Of a stretch of DNA of 64,000 bases, positions 28,628 through 37,282 are shown one piece after another. This stretch comes from Ectobacillus polymachus (lineage in GTDB: Bacteria > Bacillota > Bacilli > Bacillales > Bacillaceae_G). Below the pieces are notes generated by a model. That model saw only the letters and a list, made by a program, of their open reading frames with translations. It had not been told where the DNA came from and made no database searches. The DNA is taken from NCBI RefSeq assembly GCF_048159605.1, contig NZ_JBLREB010000001.1, positions 1,674,001-1,738,000 on the forward strand, in the 5' to 3' direction. The first letter of the stretch is position 1; every line of letters starts with the position of its first letter. The translations under genes were made by a program, and so were the position numbers.

Positions 28628-29734
28628 TTATATTAAAGATTTCCGGATAGAAGCACTAACTCCCTTCGGAACATGAATGGCAATTTTAGCACCCGGTTCA
28701 TTAATTGTAATCCAACCTAACCCCGATATTACAACATCCATTTTAGGTTCATGGATGACAAATTCATGTCGCACGAGCTCTGGAAACGTTTCAACCTCTT
28801 CCGGGAACGGCGGACTAAGTAGTTCCCCAAGATGCTTTGCATACACTTCATCTGCCTTCTCTAGCTTCGTACGGTGTATATGCACTGCATTAGAAACGTA
28901 GCAGACAAACGAACGCCGTCCACCGCTTACATAATCAAAACGAGCCATTCCTCCAAAGAATAAGGTTTGTTGTTCATTTAATTGAAACACCATTGCTTTC
29001 ACTTCTTTAGAAGGCGTAATGGTCTTTAAGCTCTTCTTGTTAACATAATGGGCCATTTGATGATGATTGATAATTCCAGGTGTATCATATAATGATGTCG
29101 TATGATCAAGAGGGATATCAATTATATCAAGTGTTGTCCCAGGAAAATGAGACGTCGTAATAACATTTTCATTTACATTACCAAAGTCTTTAATAATACG
29201 ATTGATAAAGGTTGATTTTCCAACATTCGTACATCCTACTACGTATACATCTCTTCCTTGGCGATACGTCTCGATTGCCCCAGCAAGCTCAGCAACTCCA
29301 TTTCCAGTGTGAGCACTAATGACGAATACATCTAGCGGCTTCAGACCGAGCTGCTTTGCACTATACTTCATCCAATGAATCAGTTTTTGCGGTTTTACTG
29401 CTTTCGGAAGCAGATCTACCTTATTTCCTACAAGAAGTACTGGATTTTGACCGACAAATCGGTGGAGACCAGGAAGCCAGCTTCCATTAAAATCGAAAAT
29501 ATCTACAAGTTTAATAACAAGCGCATCGCTTTGGCCTATGCCATTTAGAATTCGAAGAAAATCATCATCTGTAAGGGAAACATCTTGTATTTCATTGTAA
29601 TGCTTTAGACGAAAGCAACGCATACACACTACATGATCTTTCTCTAAAGAAGAGGGAGGTGCGTACCCAATTTCTTTAGGATGTTCTGTTTGAATAACTG
29701 CACCGCAGCCTACACATTTTAATACTTCTTCCAA
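28628..29734 (-). CDS. yqeH: Circularly permuted ribosome-biogenesis GTPase YqeH
   Basis: A 368-residue GTPase needed for 30S assembly. An N-terminal zinc finger (CVGCGAVI, then CMRCFRLKHY) precedes the permuted G domain, where G4 NKVDLLPK (about 105) comes before G1 GCTNVGKSTFINR (about 167) and G3 DTPG. The C-terminal TRAP-like RNA-binding region follows. The start at 29734 abuts the yqeG stop. Confidence 0.95.
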   Translation of the reverse strand: MEEVLKCVGCGAVIQTEHPKEIGYAPPSSLEKDHVVCMRCFRLKHYNEIQDVSLTDDDFLRILNGIGQSDALVIKLVDIFDFNGSWLPGLHRFVGQNPVLLVGNKVDLLPKAVKPQKLIHWMKYSAKQLGLKPLDVFVISAHTGNGVAELAGAIETYRQGRDVYVVGCTNVGKSTFINRIIKDFGNVNENVITTSHFPGTTLDIIDIPLDHTTSLYDTPGIINHHQMAHYVNKKSLKTITPSKEVKAMVFQLNEQQTLFFGGMARFDYVSGGRRSFVCYVSNAVHIHRTKLEKADEVYAKHLGELLSPPFPEEVETFPELVRHEFVIHEPKMDVVISGLGWITINEPGAKIAIHVPKGVSASIRKSLI

Positions 29735-30253
29735 TCACGATTCCTCCCACTGAATATAACCATGTCTTTTTAAACTCTTCATTATACGTCTTTCAATCAT
29801 TCTATTAACCCGAGTTGTCCATCCATCTGAGCTTGCAACTGGAACCACGAGAATCGTATACAGATTCAGACGATTTCCTCCTAGAATATCTGTTAACAAC
29901 TGATCGCCGATAACTACAACTTCCTCACGCTTTAATTCCATCGTGTTAAGTGCACGTTGAAATGCTGTAAGAAATGGCTTTTTAGCACGATGAATAAATG
30001 GAACTTGCAACGGATCTGAAAATAATTTCACTCGTTCTTCCTTGTTATTCGAAACAATCGTTACCTTTATGCCATTCTCACGCATACTAGTAAGCCATTC
30101 GATAAGCTTTGGTGTGGCATTCGGACGATTCCATTCGATTAACGTGTTATCTAAATCGGTAATGATTCCTTTCACGCCCCGTTGCTTTAGCTTTTCTGGT
30201 GAAATGTCGTATACATTTTTCACAAATTCGTTCGGTAAAAACAGCTTTAACAA
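29735..30253 (-). CDS. yqeG: HAD-family phosphatase YqeG
   Basis: A 172-residue HAD IIIA phosphatase with DLDNTLIEW (nucleophile Asp), IVSNN and VVIGDQLLTDILGGN. I chose the TTG at 30253 (MLKLFLPNEF) because AGAGGTGG sits about 5 bases before it and the length then equals the Bacillus family. The reading frame stays open to 30412, adding a hydrophobic stretch without a good ribosome site. First gene of the yqeG-yqeH-aroE-yhbY-nadD-yqeK-rsfS-yqeM run; mitochondrial homologues are phosphatidylglycerophosphate phosphatases. Confidence 0.9.
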   Translation of the reverse strand: MLKLFLPNEFVKNVYDISPEKLKQRGVKGIITDLDNTLIEWNRPNATPKLIEWLTSMRENGIKVTIVSNNKEERVKLFSDPLQVPFIHRAKKPFLTAFQRALNTMELKREEVVVIGDQLLTDILGGNRLNLYTILVVPVASSDGWTTRVNRMIERRIMKSLKRHGYIQWEES

Positions 30254-30428
30254 AAATACCACCTCTTCTATAAGGAAATAGGGTATAGCCATCCCTCTCC
30301 ATAACAAATTTGTCTGCCATTCCTTTTTCTTGTTCTGGCGGTTCTTAGGAAAAATAAATTCTAACGCATACATGAATAGAACTAAAAAAATAAGGAAATG
30401 TTTCGACAACATTCTTTTTAACCAACAT

Positions 30429-30528
30429 TGTGGATAAACTTGTACACAATTTCCACACTTATTAAATCACCACATTGTGACATTACACACATTTTCTTCA
30501 CAGGTTATCCACGAAGCTATGTGGATAA
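30429..30528. promoter_or_regulatory. DnaA-box cluster upstream of sda
   Basis: Two exact DnaA boxes TGTGGATAA (30429-30437 and 30520-30528) and one 8/9 box TTATCCACG (30505-30513). They lie just upstream of the sda promoter candidate, matching the known DnaA control of sda in B. subtilis. Confidence 0.8.
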
Positions 30529-30536
30529 CCGCCTAA

Positions 30537-30565
30537 TTGTAGCAAAAGGAAATTTCTGGTACATT
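30537..30565 (+). promoter_or_regulatory. Candidate SigA promoter of sda
   Basis: TTGTAG (30537-30542), 17 bases, TACATT (30560-30565), directly after the last DnaA box and 41 bases before the sda start. Confidence 0.5.
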
Positions 30566-30606
30566 TAAACCACTAGAAATAATAATTTTTAGGAGGTGCC
30601 AGAAAG

Positions 30607-30771
30607 ATGGAAAAGCTATCAGATGCATTGCTCACTGAATCTTATTATAAAGCAAAAGAACTAAATTTAAATCCTGAGTTTATTCTCCTCATTAAACAGG
30701 AAATGATTCGTCGTTCGTTAAGGGACAAGCTTCATAAGCCAACTTATGTAACCCAAAAGATAATGAATTAA
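30607..30771 (+). CDS. sda: Sporulation checkpoint inhibitor Sda
   Basis: A 54-residue helical-hairpin protein (MEKLSDALLTESYYKAKELN at the start, RRSL at 35-38) with AGGAGGTG upstream. Sda binds the sporulation histidine kinases and blocks entry to sporulation when replication is blocked or just initiated. It is slightly longer than B. subtilis Sda (46 residues) at the C-terminus. The upstream DnaA boxes give the replication link. Confidence 0.88.
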   Translation: MEKLSDALLTESYYKAKELNLNPEFILLIKQEMIRRSLRDKLHKPTYVTQKIMN

Positions 30772-30844
30772 CAAGGCAAATCAAACTGCTTATTTTTGAA
30801 CACCTTTCTTTCTATCATAATTACGCCTTCTTTACAACCTTTTC

Positions 30845-31624
30845 CTATACAATTTGAGCAATAACCTGTCCAACAACAATAGGTTGTCCTTTCTGCAAAG
30901 AGCTAGCAACGTTTATCATTCCAGCTTCAAAAAGAAGCACAACGGTTGATCCAAATGTGAAATAGGCTATTTCTTCACCCTTTTGAAGAGATTCTCGTTC
31001 ATGCAATAGCTCGATACTATTTACAAACATTGCTCCAACCTTCACTATAGCTGATCGCTTTCCTTCACAGCTGAGTTCAGTAATCATTCGATAATTTTTA
31101 CTTAACGGCTCTTTGCCATACTTTATTCCAAGTCGATTCACAGGGTACGACTTGCGTCCTAATGAATAACGTTCCAGAACACGGCCTGTCAGAGGGCTAT
31201 GAATACGATGATAGTGGCTCGGACTTAAATAAAGCACAAAATAGGTTCCATTTATATACCGACTAGCCCGTTCTTCATTTCCTAGCATCTCAGCGATGGA
31301 ATAATGCTTGCCTTTAATAACAAAATCTCGATCCACTGATATATAACCATAATCTTCGAGTACACCGTCAACGGGACTCACAATGGAATTTGGAGCTGTA
31401 TCAATCTGCCTCATACCATCCTTTAAGCGTCTGGTAAACAGTTCATGTAATGTACGATAACTCTGCAGGTCCTTTTCCATTTCATTTTTGTTAATTTGAT
31501 ACGTCCGTGCATATGATGGAATCACATATGCACTTAAACGCGACTGTGCAAACTTTCGCAATACATATGAAGTAAAACGACCATTTGTCAATTCTATTAA
31601 CAATCGATAAAAAACTTGTCGCAA
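30845..31624 (-). CDS. psd: Phosphatidylserine decarboxylase proenzyme
   Basis: A 259-residue type I decarboxylase that makes phosphatidylethanolamine. The self-cleavage site is in YFTFGSTVVLLFEAG: cleavage before the Ser of GST gives the pyruvoyl alpha chain. The upstream VSPVDGVLEDYG and SPSHYHRIHSP motifs carry the active-site Asp and His residues. Membrane-associated. It is downstream of sigK on the same strand, with a hairpin between them. Confidence 0.95.
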   Translation of the reverse strand: MRQVFYRLLIELTNGRFTSYVLRKFAQSRLSAYVIPSYARTYQINKNEMEKDLQSYRTLHELFTRRLKDGMRQIDTAPNSIVSPVDGVLEDYGYISVDRDFVIKGKHYSIAEMLGNEERASRYINGTYFVLYLSPSHYHRIHSPLTGRVLERYSLGRKSYPVNRLGIKYGKEPLSKNYRMITELSCEGKRSAIVKVGAMFVNSIELLHERESLQKGEEIAYFTFGSTVVLLFEAGMINVASSLQKGQPIVVGQVIAQIV

Positions 31625-31654
31625 CGATCTATCCTCCTATCGGGCTTTCATAAC

Positions 31655-31681
31655 GAGGTGACCTCACGCGTAAGTCACCTC
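31655..31681. other. Hairpin between sigK and psd
   Basis: A perfect 8-bp stem GAGGTGAC/GTCACCTC with an 11-base loop. No T-run follows on either strand, so any termination would be weak. Confidence 0.45.
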
Positions 31682-31775
31682 GATCTATGAACCATTACAC
31701 TGATACTTAAAATCTTACTATGTGCTATTATATTAGAAAACTTTGTCCGCTTCCATAAAGAGATGAATCTTACTA

Positions 31776-32504
31776 CTAAAGGAAGCCTCCTTCATGTTTC
31801 CCTTTTTTGTCTTTTTCTGATCGAATAAATTCATGGAACATCTTCATTAACGCTCTCTTTTCAATTCTAGACACATAGCTGCGAGATATTCCTAACGCCT
31901 TAGCAATTTCACGCTGCGTTTTTTCTTTATCCAAGCCTAGCCCAAACCGATTTACAATCACTTCTTTTTCCCGTTCATCTAATATATCAATAAACTCACG
32001 TATTTTTTCTAGCTCCATGCTGAGCTGAATGGTATCAATTACATCATCCGACTCAGATTTCAATATGTCAATTAACGAAATTTCATTCCCTTCTTTATCC
32101 TGTCCAATGGGATCATGTAATGAAATATCCTTCTTTGTCTTTTTTAATGCTCGCAAATGCATAAGGATTTCATTCTCAATACATCGTGCTGCATACGTTG
32201 CCAGCTTTGTTCCTTTACTTTGGGAATAGCTTTCAATTCCCTTAATTAATCCAATTGTTCCAATGGAGATTAAATCTTCTGCATCTTCGCCTGTATTTTC
32301 AAATTTCTTGACGATGTGAGCTACCAATCGTAAATTATGCTCGATTAATACATTCCTAGCATGGGTATCACCATGTTCCATTAGCTCTAAATATTTCTTC
32401 TCATCATCTGGTGACAGAGGCTGTGGAAAGGCATTGTTTTTTACGTAGGAGACGAACATAAATAACTCCCGAACCATGTACCCAAGTGCGGCAAGCATAC
32501 TCAC
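31776..32504 (-). CDS. sigK: RNA polymerase sigma-K factor precursor (pro-SigK), uninterrupted
   Basis: A 242-residue late mother-cell sigma factor. The first 20 or so residues (starting at GTG 32504) are the hydrophobic pro-sequence removed by the SpoIVFB protease. Region 2 (IEHNLRLVAHIVKKFENTGE, then DLISIGTIGLIKGIE) and region 4 (REIAKALGISRSYVSRIEKR) are intact. The reading frame is continuous through the site where the skin element splits the gene in B. subtilis 168, so no excision is needed here. GGGGG lies 7 bases upstream of the start. Confidence 0.96.
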   Translation of the reverse strand: MSMLAALGYMVRELFMFVSYVKNNAFPQPLSPDDEKKYLELMEHGDTHARNVLIEHNLRLVAHIVKKFENTGEDAEDLISIGTIGLIKGIESYSQSKGTKLATYAARCIENEILMHLRALKKTKKDISLHDPIGQDKEGNEISLIDILKSESDDVIDTIQLSMELEKIREFIDILDEREKEVIVNRFGLGLDKEKTQREIAKALGISRSYVSRIEKRALMKMFHEFIRSEKDKKGKHEGGFL

Positions 32505-32537
32505 TTTCTCACCCCCGCTAAATTAGTGTTCGTTATT

Positions 32538-32546
32538 ATATGTATG
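32538..32546 (-). promoter_or_regulatory. Candidate SigE/SigK-type -10 element of sigK
   Basis: CATACATAT on the minus strand, 34 bases upstream of the sigK start, resembles the mother-cell sigma -10 pattern CATACANT. A matching -35 is not convincing. Confidence 0.3.
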
Positions 32547-32623
32547 AAGCGAGGAGAATGTCTTTGTTTGTACAGAAGGAAAAACTATATTTATTTAGGA
32601 TTACGAATATATCATGATGCACG

Positions 32624-32656
32624 AAAAAAATCCGACTCAGTAGAGACGGATTTTTT
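32624..32656. terminator. Terminator after the thioesterase-like gene
   Basis: Stem ATCCGACTC/GAGACGGAT (one mismatch) flanked by seven A and six T. On the minus strand it follows the gene ending at 32737. Confidence 0.75.
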
Positions 32657-32736
32657 AATGCCAAGAGTTGACTCACTAAATTACTTATATACCTAATAAA
32701 TTAGTTTTCTGTGTTCTATTTATTAGTAGATTATTT

Positions 32737-34044
32737 TCAAGCTAGATTCTTCTTTAGAAAATCTAGTATTTTTGGCCAAGAGTCTAAGGATGACTTCGTA
32801 TTTGCTTTGTCACTACCACCAAAAGTAATGGTCATTCCTCCCCAAGGAGACATCATAATGTTTGGAGGTATATTTGGTAAAACGTACGGAAAACATAAAA
32901 AATGCCCCGCATCTTTGTAATGTAGATGAATATTTGAGTAAGGGTGATTATAATCATCTAACCTCTCCATGACAGTTTCCGCAAAGAGAGAAGATGGCCA
33001 CAATTGATCATCTCCTCCCGAAATAAGCATGACAGATCCCTTTATGTGCTCAACAGGTATACTTGCTGCATCCGTTTGTGTACGATCTTTCAATGTTTTG
33101 TAAAATCCAGCCAAATTACTAATGGGCTGTCTTGTGATTAGATTTTTATAAAATCTAAATATGCTGCCAATATCAAATTTAGATTTAAGATAATGTAATG
33201 GCTCGTTATGATACGTCCAACTTGGATAGGGCTGCGGTCGAAAATTGCTAAGACCTGCATAATGATATGCACTTGGAGAAGCAGCAATAACGGCCGAGAT
33301 TTCTGGGTACTTTGTACCAAGCAATAAGGCCAGTTCTCCCCCTCGAGATAATCCGATTACGCCAATCCGATCATTGCTAATAAAAGACTGATCTTGTAGC
33401 CAATGAATTGCTCTACCGAAATATTCAAGCGGAATATTCATCAGATTCTTCGGTAAATCCTCCACGCCAAAATAAGGAAGTGCTAATGCTGCAAATCCAT
33501 GTGCAGCGAGAAGAGCTGCAGCATCTTCTCGTGAACCACCGTCCGAACCTGACAATACGATTACACCAGCAATCGGTGGAGAATCTTTCGGATAATATAA
33601 AGTACCGATTAAATCACTATCTTCCACCTGCATTTTAGCAACTGTAGGAGAAACAAAAAAACGCTCTATTTCTGTTTCAGCGACCATTTTGCCATCAACT
33701 TCTGCAGTAAGTTGATAAATAAGAGGTGTTGATTTTGTTTTTATAAAAAAGGAATTTTTTCGTTTATCCTCAGGTTTCATGGACCAAAACAATCCCATAG
33801 AGTCTACTTCATCATAGGTGCCGCTTATTGGCTTTTGAATACTTGAATCGATGTTCCCATCTATATCCGCAATAAAGGTAGCATACGATTCAAATATCTT
33901 TCTTTCTCCATCTTTTGTTTTAGCTCTAATAGTAACGTGTTGTCCTTGCGAAAAACCAGACAAGCAAATAGGGAAGGATTGATTCACTAAAGTACTTTTT
34001 GGAACAGAAAAAGTCACAAAAGAGTTATCTAATATGGCTTCCAT
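32737..34044 (-). CDS. BAAT/acyl-CoA thioester hydrolase family protein
   Basis: A 435-residue alpha/beta-hydrolase. The N-terminal 140 residues look like the beta-sandwich of acyl-CoA thioesterase / bile acid-CoA:amino acid N-acyltransferase proteins. The hydrolase domain has the nucleophile elbow IGLSRGGELALLLG (Ser), ISGGDDQLWPS (Asp) and AGHFLCFP (His). A Ser rather than Cys nucleophile favours thioesterase over acyltransferase. The start at 34044 has AGGAG 8 bases upstream. It is a single gene with its own terminator. The acyl substrate is unknown. Confidence 0.8.
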   Translation of the reverse strand: MEAILDNSFVTFSVPKSTLVNQSFPICLSGFSQGQHVTIRAKTKDGERKIFESYATFIADIDGNIDSSIQKPISGTYDEVDSMGLFWSMKPEDKRKNSFFIKTKSTPLIYQLTAEVDGKMVAETEIERFFVSPTVAKMQVEDSDLIGTLYYPKDSPPIAGVIVLSGSDGGSREDAAALLAAHGFAALALPYFGVEDLPKNLMNIPLEYFGRAIHWLQDQSFISNDRIGVIGLSRGGELALLLGTKYPEISAVIAASPSAYHYAGLSNFRPQPYPSWTYHNEPLHYLKSKFDIGSIFRFYKNLITRQPISNLAGFYKTLKDRTQTDAASIPVEHIKGSVMLISGGDDQLWPSSLFAETVMERLDDYNHPYSNIHLHYKDAGHFLCFPYVLPNIPPNIMMSPWGGMTITFGGSDKANTKSSLDSWPKILDFLKKNLA

Positions 34045-34393
34045 TATTTCCACTCCTTTTTATCACTATCAGATCGGATTCGTGTCTATTTATTGTTAAT
34101 CTTAACTTAACATTTATATTATCATATATTTTCTTGTGTAAGGATAATTTTGTCATTTTATGATAAAATTGTTGCACAGGTTTATTTAGCTAAGATAACT
34201 TCAAGTGAATAATCGGTAAAAAAAGCATGAATTATAATAAAATAGAATTTCAAATTTATAGAGGAAAGCAATTACTATAAAAAAGGGGTACCTGCTTTGA
34301 TAGGAGCAATCGTGAATTGAATCTTTTTTACGATACGACTCAAAAGAGATGTTACCCCTTTTGAGTCACTCGTTCCTATTTGTGACACAGAGT
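34045..34393. other. Gap holding a structured element
   Basis: No gene seen. The left part (34060-34260) is AT-rich and probably holds the promoter of the thioesterase-like gene. The right part holds the alternative hairpins listed at 34281-34367. Confidence 0.5.
34281..34367. other. Structured intergenic element with two mutually exclusive stems
   Basis: AAAAGGGGTA (34281-34290) can pair with TACCCCTTTT (34353-34362). GACTCAAAAG (34337-34346) can pair with CTTTTGAGTC (34358-34367), which shares five bases with the first partner. Both pairings cannot form together. Read on the minus strand, the long-range pair ends in a T-run, as in an attenuator or terminator downstream of the small gene at 34394-34525. 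Confidence 0.6.
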
Positions 34394-34525
34394 CTAACTC
34401 TGTTTATTAAGCCGCTTATTTGGTAACTTTTTCCCAGGATCTCCTTTGCCTTGTCGTTTTCTATTTTGTTCGTCCTTCTTTTGTGTTTCGTGCAATTTCT
34501 CTACAAAATCATGTGTATTCTCCAT
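34394..34525 (-). CDS. DUF4023-type small hydrophilic protein
   Basis: A 43-residue, strongly charged protein (MENTHDFVEKLHETQKKDEQ at the start, then NRKRQGKGDP and KLPNKR) with a very good AGGAGGGG ribosome site. The pattern HDFVEKLHETQKK...GKG.P..KLPNK resembles the DUF4023 family of small Bacillus proteins of unknown function. No membrane segment. The family name is from memory of the pattern; that the gene is real is better supported than the name. Confidence 0.6.
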   Translation of the reverse strand: MENTHDFVEKLHETQKKDEQNRKRQGKGDPGKKLPNKRLNKQS

Positions 34526-34622
34526 CCATTCCCCTCCTTTCTTACTAAACCTATTGTTACTTTACCCTTTAGGAATTACATGCATACAGTCTGTTAACAA
34601 TCATTGCTAATACATTAACCTC

Positions 34623-34652
34623 TTGACAATTATATTTATATAGAATTATGAT
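34623..34652 (+). promoter_or_regulatory. SigA promoter of the T-box transcript
   Basis: Consensus TTGACA (34623-34628), 18 bases, TATGAT (34647-34652), just upstream of the T-box leader. Confidence 0.75.
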
Positions 34653-34689
34653 TAATTATACTTATTTGAACTTAGCGATTCTTCTATAT

Positions 34690-34943
34690 AAAAAGCGTTG
34701 AATAGATACTAGTAATACTTATTTCCCTGTTGCAGAGAGCTGATGATTGGTGAAAATCAGCACATTATTTAAGTATGAATTGGACTCTTGGAGCTTCTTT
34801 TCATTGTAAGGCGTTACAACTTACGATGAAAAAGACGGGTAATTCCGTTATGTATATCAAGTGGTGAGTATGTTTATACTCACAAATAGGGTGGTACCAC
34901 GATTATAATTCGTCCCTACTGTATTTTCAGTAGGGGCTTTTTT
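34690..34943 (+). promoter_or_regulatory. T-box riboswitch, probably tRNA-Leu responsive
   Basis: The conserved T-box AGGGTGGTACCACG is at 34888-34901. The terminator stem CCCTACTG/CAGTAGGG (34914-34935) is followed by six T. Stem I shows the AGTA (34711-34714)/GAA (34777-34779) loop-E motif flanked by ATACTT/AAGTAT, and AGAGAGC and GTGAAA segments. The triplet right after GAA is TTG (34780-34782), a leucine codon. The antiterminator TGGT would pair with a tRNA ending A-CCA, which fits tRNA-Leu. TGG (Trp) read one base later is the main alternative, but tRNA-Trp carries G at that position in Bacillus. Confidence 0.88.
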
Positions 34944-35062
34944 ATACATTTTTATACTTTTTTAGGGGGATTTTATATCTAAATTAAACAGATAGTACAA
35001 GAAATGGAAGAAGCTATTTTGCATTATCATTCAACTATACGAAAGAAAAGAGAGGGTTGCAG

Positions 35063-36403
35063 ATGGAAGAACAACAACTGAAAAGAGGTTTAATGCCTAG
35101 ACACGTTCAGCTTCTTGCGTTAGCTGGAATGATTGGTACTGGTATATTTAAAGGAAGTAGTGATACATTACACATTGCTGGTCCTAGCGTAGTATTTGCC
35201 TACTTATTAGGAGGTCTTCTTTTATTCATCGTAATGACTGCATTAGCAGAATTAGCTGTTGTATACCCACATTTAAATATACAACGTCTTATGTACAAGG
35301 CTTTCGGATTTCAGTTTTCATTCGTCATTGGATGGTTGTACTGGTTCAATTGGATGATTGTCACAATAGTAGAAATCGTAGCAGCAGGTAGCTTCTTACA
35401 ATACTGGTTTACATCCATGCCGCTATGGTTGTTAAGTTTAATCTGTGCTGTCTTTATCGTCTCCTTAAATTCGTTCCAAGTGAAATATTATGGAGAATTA
35501 GAATTTTGGTTTGCTGGAATAAAGATTACTGCTCTTATTGCTTTTATTATCATTGGCGGATTCATTTTATTCGGATTCTCGTCAGCTTCACCAAGTCATC
35601 CTTTTACGAACTACGTATCGAATGGCGGATTCTTCCCTCACGGCTTAAAGGGTATGTTTGCTTCCTTATTAGTTGTTATGTTTTCCTATGGTGGCTCAGA
35701 ATTAATCGGTGTAGCAGCAACAGAAACAAAGTCTGTTGAAAAAGTGTTACCTAGTGTCATTAAAGGCGTTGTTTGGAGAGTTATTATTTTTTATATTCTT
35801 CCCATTCTCATTATTTGCGGCTTAATTCCATGGAATGAAGTGTCAGGAAAAGATAGCCCATTTGTACAAGTATTTTCTTCTGTCGGTTTTCGAAACGCAG
35901 CAAGCATAATGAATTTTGTTCTTTTCACTGCTGTTATGTCTGCAGCGAATTCTGGCATGTATGCAACATCACGAACATTGCACGCTATGGCACAAAATAA
36001 TGAAGCGCCGAAACTTCTTTCCATCTTATCAAAGAACGGTGTTCCTATATACGGGATTTTACTTAACGGAATTTGTTTAGCGATAGGTGTCGTTATCTCG
36101 TATATAACACCGGATAAAGTAATTGGCGATCTTATGTCCATTCCAGGAACATCTGTGAATCTCCTTTGGATTAGCATTTGCCTAGCACAATTAAAATTGC
36201 GACGACAATATGATCAGCTTCCTTTCTTTCATATGCGGTGGTTTCCATACCCCACATTATTTGCAATAGCAAGTTTATCTGTCATTTTTATTTTTTTCAT
36301 AACCAATACGCAAAATATTATAGGTTCCATTATTTGTATTATTTTATTAATCACATTAACTAGCATGTCTTTTGTGTATAGAAAAAAAGAAGCAAACAAA
36401 TAA
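35063..36403 (+). CDS. APC-family amino acid permease (YvbW-like), T-box controlled
   Basis: A 446-residue membrane transporter with about twelve hydrophobic segments. The N-terminal PRHVQLLALAGMIGTGIFKG is the APC helix 1 substrate motif. The closest remembered relative is B. subtilis YvbW, a T-box-controlled putative leucine permease. I prefer the ATG at 35063, with GAGGG 6 bases upstream, over the TTG at 35057. Expression should rise when the cognate tRNA is uncharged, making it a starvation-induced uptake system. Substrate leucine is inferred from the leader, not from the protein. Confidence 0.82.
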   Translation: MEEQQLKRGLMPRHVQLLALAGMIGTGIFKGSSDTLHIAGPSVVFAYLLGGLLLFIVMTALAELAVVYPHLNIQRLMYKAFGFQFSFVIGWLYWFNWMIVTIVEIVAAGSFLQYWFTSMPLWLLSLICAVFIVSLNSFQVKYYGELEFWFAGIKITALIAFIIIGGFILFGFSSASPSHPFTNYVSNGGFFPHGLKGMFASLLVVMFSYGGSELIGVAATETKSVEKVLPSVIKGVVWRVIIFYILPILIICGLIPWNEVSGKDSPFVQVFSSVGFRNAASIMNFVLFTAVMSAANSGMYATSRTLHAMAQNNEAPKLLSILSKNGVPIYGILLNGICLAIGVVISYITPDKVIGDLMSIPGTSVNLLWISICLAQLKLRRQYDQLPFFHMRWFPYPTLFAIASLSVIFIFFITNTQNIIGSIICIILLITLTSMSFVYRKKEANK

Positions 36404-36431
36404 TAAAGGCATTGTATGTAAAATCATAACA

Positions 36432-36485
36432 AAAGGATCATCACTCATACTGCTATATCAACAGTAAAAGTGGTGATCCTTTTCG
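36432..36485. terminator. Bidirectional terminator between permease and TauE gene
   Basis: Stem AAAGGATCATCAC (36433-36445) with GTGGTGATCCTTTT (36470-36483), one G-T pair, and a small inner ACTG/CAGT stem; T-rich on both outer sides. Confidence 0.75.
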
Positions 36486-36502
36486 TATTTCCTTTTGAAT
36501 TT

Positions 36503-37282
36503 CTACAGCATACCTATCCAAATTTTTATAGAGGTTGCTAAAATTATTATTGCTAAAATGTTTTGCAGCACTTTAGGTGATATCGTTTTACTTATCTTTG
36601 CACCGAGTGGTGATGCAAGAAGACTTGCTATTACCATAATTGCTGCTGGCAGCCATACAATTTGACCAGTCATCACTTTACCTGTTGTTGCACCAATACT
36701 GGATAAAAACGTAATGATAAGCGAGGACGCTATCGTCATACGTGTTGGAACTTTTAAGATAACGAGCATAATTGGAACTAAAATAAAGGCTCCTCCTGCT
36801 CCTACAATGCCCGAAACGGAACCAACGGCAAACGCTGCTATCACGGCAATCCAACGATTGTATTTGACTTCCTGTAATGGTAAATCATCTAATCCTTTTT
36901 TCGGAATAAACATCATGATTGCTGCTATAGTTGCCAGCACGGCATACAGTACATTAATTTGCCCTTCACTAATCCATTTTGATCCAGAACTACCAAGATA
37001 GCTACCTACTAAAATACTAACTCCCATATATAAAACAAGTGATTTGTTTACATATTCGCTTTTTCGATAGTACCATGCACCACTTAGCGTTGAAAAAAAT
37101 ACTTGAACGGCTACAATTCCTGAAACTTCATGAGCTGAGAAGGATGAAAATCCAAGTAGTGCAGGAACATAGAGTAAAATCGGATAATTAATAATTGCTC
37201 CACCAATTCCAAGCATGCCAGACAGAAATGAGCCGATAAATCCAATAATAAAAATAAGGAGTATTAAACTAATACTCATCAT
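36503..37282 (-). CDS. TauE/SafE family sulfite/sulfur-compound exporter
   Basis: A 259-residue membrane protein with about eight hydrophobic segments and the family's repeated glycine-rich motifs (GMLGIGGAIINYPIL near the N-terminus, VGAGGAFILVPIML near 160). TauE/SafE proteins export sulfite, sulfoacetate or thiosulfate. It is last in a gene run with TusA, persulfide dioxygenase and DsrE genes, so removal of sulfite or thiosulfate made by the dioxygenase is the likely role. Two start codons in tandem (37282 and 37279) share one GGAGGA site. Confidence 0.88.
   Translation of the reverse strand: MMSISLILLIFIIGFIGSFLSGMLGIGGAIINYPILLYVPALLGFSSFSAHEVSGIVAVQVFFSTLSGAWYYRKSEYVNKSLVLYMGVSILVGSYLGSSGSKWISEGQINVLYAVLATIAAIMMFIPKKGLDDLPLQEVKYNRWIAVIAAFAVGSVSGIVGAGGAFILVPIMLVILKVPTRMTIASSLIITFLSSIGATTGKVMTGQIVWLPAAIMVIASLLASPLGAKISKTISPKVLQNILAIIILATSIKIWIGML

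Noticed and set aside
30254..30412. N-terminal extension of yqeG with a hydrophobic stretch
   Set aside because: The frame is open, but the TTG at 30253 has a good ribosome site and gives the normal family length; the extension has none.
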